A stretch of 64,000 nt of DNA from Mesorhizobium_L sp035547755 (GTDB lineage: Bacteria; Pseudomonadota; Alphaproteobacteria; Rhizobiales; Rhizobiaceae), in NCBI GenBank assembly GCA_035547755.1, contig DASZUG010000017.1:11190-75189 (forward strand), written 5' to 3'. Numbering within the stretch: the stretch's first letter is position 1; each line of letters starts with the position of its first letter. A program made the translations under genes and the position numbers. Under the pieces are notes generated by a model. That model ran no database searches, was not told the DNA's origin, and saw only the letters and a list, made by a program, of their open reading frames with translations. Positions 61,068-64,000 of this stretch are shown one piece after another.

Positions 61068-61484
61068 GAAATCGAATGTACGGCCCGGAGACATAGGTAA
61101 CAGATTGTCCCTAAGACATAGGTGACAATCTCGTGCCGAACGGGTTGCCGACGGCAAGGGTCTCTGTTCCAGGTTGATATATCAGGATCGTAGTGCGTGA
61201 AGTTGGCGAGCGGGAACCGATAAGTAAGCGAGACGAAGAATCGGGCGACAAGACAAAGCTCGAAGACTCCTAGCCATCGAATGGCTTTGACTTCGATAGC
61301 GAAGGGCAACCCAGCGAGTTGGCTGCATGCCTCCGCGTCGGTTTCTATGACCATCGACGGGGTAAGATCACGACTCTCTTGCGGAATTTGGGCCGACAAG
61401 GCGCCATCTTCCGCGAAATGATGCCGATTGCAACCAGTTTCCCGCACCAATCTTGAAGCGCCGGCTTGAACATCCCTGAGCGGT
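61068..61484. mobile_element. Intergenic stretch with IS-end-like direct repeats next to tRNA-Pro
   Basis: 417 bases with no gene I can support. Two near-identical direct copies lie at about 61083-61101 and 61109-61127 (CCCGGAGACATAGGTAACA and CCCTAAGACATAGGTGACA). I associate this pattern with ends of rhizobial insertion sequences, but no transposase remains, so it would be a remnant. The minus strand stays open through the tRNA and reads SGRIRTCDPLLPKQ, a translation of the tRNA gene, so this is not a protein. The call as a mobile remnant is tentative. Confidence 0.4.
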
Positions 61485-62696
61485 TCAATCCATCGTCCGC
61501 GACCAGGCGTGACCCAACTGAATATAGAAGACGGTTTCGCCTGGGCCGCGGGCGACGTCCAACCCCACATCGATACCCAATTTGCGTGCGATCCGGTATC
61601 TTATGCCGGCGCCGTAAGTCCAAACGCCGTCCGTCGCCTCGAAGAGCCTGGAATTGCTTACGAAGGTGCGGCCATAGCCGCCGAAGACGACGCCTGCCCA
61701 CCGGGGCGTGAACTGCCGCCGCAGTTCGGCCTCCATGCTCAACGCTTCGTTGCCTTGATAGCGGCCGTATTGAACGCCGCGAAGGTCGATGCTGGGATCC
61801 ATGAAGAAAGGCGCGTTGTCGGAAGCAGCCTCGAAGACAAGTTTGCCGCCCAAGGTCCATGAGTCGCTCAATTTGGCGAACGTATGGATGGCAAGCTGTG
61901 CGGTCGAAAAGTCCCGATCGCTCCCGAATGCCGACGAATACTGATCGTATCTGAGGATGGCGTTCGTGCCTTCCGTCGGCGTCATCGGATTGTTGCGTGT
62001 GTCATAATTCAGCGACACTCCCAGCGCCGCATATTGTTTCCTGCCGGTGTACCGCTCGACGAGATCGCTGACCCTCTCTCCCAGCGGGCTGTCGGCATCC
62101 ACGGAAACATCCGACGTCCGATATATGAAGCGTGGGCCGATGGAGAAGGCGGAGCCAGGAATCCGGTAGCGGATATTAGCGAAACCCAACAACGTCTTGC
62201 TGCTGTAGTCGATTTCCCTGCTTCCTCCGAATGGAAAAACCGGCAAGGTCATGTCCGCATATCCGGCGCCCAGGCGATAGATGAAGCGGTCGCTGGCGAA
62301 CGTACCCTGGCGCAGCAGACCGCCTCCCCAGGATCCGTTTCCCGTGATCACTCCACCCACCATCGTTCGGTCAGGCGAGGCTCCCTGGGAGGTGGGCGCA
62401 CTCACATATTGCCCCAGAAGTCCGAAGCCGCCGCCTACGGCCGGTTCGGTGACGATGATCGGAACGGGAACGAAGCCGCTGCCGCCGGGAGAGGGGGCGA
62501 CGTCGAACATTCCGTCCGCGGGATCGATGAACCGTTTCCGCCAGTCGAAGGGCAGGGCGGGCCTTGCCGCCGAGGCCGTGACAAGGGCGGCGATCATTGT
62601 CGAAGCGAGATACCGCCTCACAGCCGGCCTGCCAATCTTCGCGCATTCACGCCGGGCCGTCGGGCCGACCGTATGGCATTGCTCCAGAATTCCCAT
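61485..62696 (-). CDS. BamA/TamA-type outer-membrane beta-barrel protein without POTRA domains
   Basis: After a signal-like region (LASTMIAALVTASAARPALP) comes a barrel of about 340 residues with surface-antigen traits: FVPVPIIVTEPAVGGGFGLLGQY near the start, ALGVSLNYDTRNNPMTPTEGTNAIL in the middle (the D-x-R-N-x3-P-x-x-G motif of Omp85 barrels), FVSNSRLF and the end FYIQLGHAWSRTMD. No POTRA repeats, so it is a lone barrel, not BamA or TamA itself. ATG 62696 is tentative (GTG 62621 possible). The function is unknown. Confidence 0.75.
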   Translation of the reverse strand: MGILEQCHTVGPTARRECAKIGRPAVRRYLASTMIAALVTASAARPALPFDWRKRFIDPADGMFDVAPSPGGSGFVPVPIIVTEPAVGGGFGLLGQYVSAPTSQGASPDRTMVGGVITGNGSWGGGLLRQGTFASDRFIYRLGAGYADMTLPVFPFGGSREIDYSSKTLLGFANIRYRIPGSAFSIGPRFIYRTSDVSVDADSPLGERVSDLVERYTGRKQYAALGVSLNYDTRNNPMTPTEGTNAILRYDQYSSAFGSDRDFSTAQLAIHTFAKLSDSWTLGGKLVFEAASDNAPFFMDPSIDLRGVQYGRYQGNEALSMEAELRRQFTPRWAGVVFGGYGRTFVSNSRLFEATDGVWTYGAGIRYRIARKLGIDVGLDVARGPGETVFYIQLGHAWSRTMD

Positions 62697-62906
62697 GGGG
62701 GGTCTTTTCCCGCATCCGACCATGCCCCCTCCGTCCGGCGTAATGCCAGACGGCCCGGCCGCATTTCCTCGCATAGCACTTTGGTGCGCACCGCGGAGCC
62801 GAACAATTGCCCCAAGGTCCAACTTACCGGCCGGCCTCCTCAAACGGCATAATTTCACGAAGTCTTACAATTCCGCGCATGGGGATTGGCAGGAAAACGA
62901 AGCCCA

Positions 62907-63743
62907 ATGAGTGTTCTACTTGTCCGCACTTCCTGGACCATCGGGCGAAAGGTGGGCGCGCTTCCGGCATTGCTCGCGTCTATCCTCATCAGCGCCGGGC
63001 AGGCACGGGCTCAGGATGCCGACCTCGCCAAAAAACTCTCAAATCCCATTGCGTCGCTGATCAGCGTTCCCTTCCAGTACAATTACGACAGCGGATTTGG
63101 TCCCGATGACGGATCGAAATCGGTTCTCAATATCCAACCAGTGATCCCGTTCTCGTTGAACGATAGCTGGAACCTGATCTCGCGCACCATTGTGCCGGTC
63201 GTCTGGCAGAACGACGTTTATGGACCGTCAGGATATCAGTTCGGCCTTGGCGACATCACCCAGAGCTTCTTCTTTTCGCCGAAAACGCCGGGATCGAGCG
63301 GCATTATCTGGGGTGTCGGGCCGGTTTTCCTGATCCCGACGGCAACCGATCCGCTTCTGGGCGGCGACAAATGGGGCGCTGGTCCGACCGCGGTCGCCCT
63401 CAAGCAGAGTGGTCCCTGGACGTACGGCATTCTCGCCAACCAGATATGGTCCTTCGCCGGTCCTCATGCGCGCAGGGATGTGAACGCCACCTTCCTTCAG
63501 CCCTTCATCAGCTACACCACGCATGATGCCTGGACCTTCGCCCTCAACACCGAGTCGACCTACGACTGGGTGGCCGACACGTGGTCGGTGCCGATCAATT
63601 TCTCTATCAGCAAGCTCGTCACCATCGACAAGCAGCCGATCAGCCTGCAGGCCGGCGTGCGCTATTGGGCCGCCAGCCCGAGCGGTGGCCCCGACGGATG
63701 GGGAGCGCGCCTGGCACTGACTTTCCTGTTTCCCAAGAAATAG
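62907..63743 (+). CDS. Exported outer-membrane transporter-like protein (neuromedin U-type annotation family)
   Basis: A signal peptide ends near QARA-QD (about residue 35). The mature part is beta-rich with frequent Trp, Tyr and Asp-turns: NPIASLISVPFQYNYDSGFG, FSLNDSWNLISRTIVPVVWQ, FGLGDITQSFFFSP, and ends LALTFLFPKK as a barrel-type C-terminus. 278 residues from ATG 62907; TTG 62886 would add seven. Similar proteins in proteobacteria are automatically named neuromedin U, a label without biological meaning. Divergent from the Omp85-like barrel gene. Confidence 0.78.
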   Translation: MSVLLVRTSWTIGRKVGALPALLASILISAGQARAQDADLAKKLSNPIASLISVPFQYNYDSGFGPDDGSKSVLNIQPVIPFSLNDSWNLISRTIVPVVWQNDVYGPSGYQFGLGDITQSFFFSPKTPGSSGIIWGVGPVFLIPTATDPLLGGDKWGAGPTAVALKQSGPWTYGILANQIWSFAGPHARRDVNATFLQPFISYTTHDAWTFALNTESTYDWVADTWSVPINFSISKLVTIDKQPISLQAGVRYWAASPSGGPDGWGARLALTFLFPKK

Positions 63744-63917
63744 TGGCGCCGCATGCGATGATAACCTGCAAACGCAAAAGAAAATGGAATGAAATACGCC
63801 GAGAAGGCCGCGCTTTCCACCCGCTTTTCTGCACGCTGCAGCGCCACGAGTGACGGTGTCCTGGCCGCCTTGCATGGCAGGCAATAGTGCGCGCCGATAG
63901 ATATGGAGGACGTGATG

Positions 63918-64000
63918 ATGATGACACGCCACCGCGCTTTTTTTCTTTTCGCCTCGTTCGTGGCGTCGAGCGTATTGTGTATGCAAACGGTCGAGACCTC
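63918..64000 (+). CDS. Exported protein, N-terminal fragment (runs off the window)
   Basis: The frame opens with repeated ATG codons (63915, 63918, 63921) behind GGAGG at 63905-63909; 63918 has the best spacing. The visible part is a signal peptide, MMTRHRAFFLFASFVASSVL, followed by CMQTVET. The cysteine may be a lipid-attachment site but the residues before it do not fit the lipobox well. The function cannot be seen. Confidence 0.6.
   Translation, partial: MMTRHRAFFLFASFVASSVLCMQTVET

Noticed and set aside
60785..61570. Long minus-strand open frame through the tRNA and its surroundings
   Set aside because: It includes a translation of tRNA-Pro (SGRIRTCDPLLPKQ), a well-known spurious protein; there is no ribosome binding site and no domain.
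1..64000. CRISPR array, rRNA genes, intact insertion sequence or prophage
   Set aside because: No regularly spaced repeat array, rRNA-like sequence, transposase or phage structural gene was seen on reading both strands.

Overview
The window is a chromosomal segment of an alphaproteobacterium of the Hyphomicrobiales (rhizobia/Brucella group). Support comes from high GC content, short-form adenylate kinase next to the S13-S11-alpha-L17 ribosomal genes, an NdvA-type cyclic beta-1,2-glucan exporter, BacA, an Omp25/Omp31-type porin, an ATP12-family F1 assembly factor, the zeta (DUF1476) inhibitor of F-ATPase, HdaA, and a purine operon of the alphaproteobacterial type. I do not try to name the genus.

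Layout. 1-3550: end of the ribosomal spc/alpha operon (secY end, adk, rpsM, rpsK, rpoA, rplQ, terminator), with two palindromic repeats inside it. 3647-13935: periplasmic protease, rarA, ndvA, rluC, ATP12, mgtE, an LDH2-type dehydrogenase and a MerR regulator. 13939-18660: two membrane proteins, an aldo/keto reductase, three small exported proteins (one frameshifted) and an SDR. 18665-30052: a minus-strand purine block (purB, purC, purS, purQ, purL, bolA) carrying an acyltransferase and a coiled-coil gene between purS and purQ, and interrupted by plus-strand genes, a hydrolase and a PIN/Phd toxin-antitoxin pair. 30133-32219: an orphan amino-acid binding protein coupled to a P1-family amidase. 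32382-37801: flavin reductase followed by a MoxR/VWA/XdhC/XdhC/molybdopterin-binding-MocA block that looks like a maturation cluster for a molybdenum hydroxylase; the VWA gene is frameshifted. 37927-43659: exported hydrolase, exported unknown, DUF1993, a DUF1127-like small protein, ndk and a PAS-GGDEF-EAL protein. 43938-48193: operon SDR(PTR1-like)-uvrC-pgsA-moaD-moaE. 48544-55719: porin, GST, RNase T2, exported unknown, rlmJ, a cytoplasmic molybdopterin oxidoreductase and bacA. 55976-60876: sixA, purN-purM, and the divergent CDP-alcohol transferase/AI-2E/hdaA operon. 60991-64000: tRNA-Pro(UGG), a short stretch with an IS-end-like direct repeat, then three exported or outer-membrane genes.

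Themes. Molybdenum metabolism recurs in three separate places (32900-37801, 43938-44679, 52073-54181). Cell-envelope adaptation is strong (ndvA, bacA, porins, exported proteins). Dispersed palindromic elements are abundant: four copies of a family with ends starting GGTGCGTCCTTCGAGG, one two-hairpin element between purL and bolA, and two GGCAGTCG-type palindromes in the ribosomal operon. Two genes carry apparent single-base deletions in short G or C runs, so either both are recent pseudogenes or the sequence has homopolymer errors. I found no CRISPR array, intact insertion sequence, prophage or rRNA gene.
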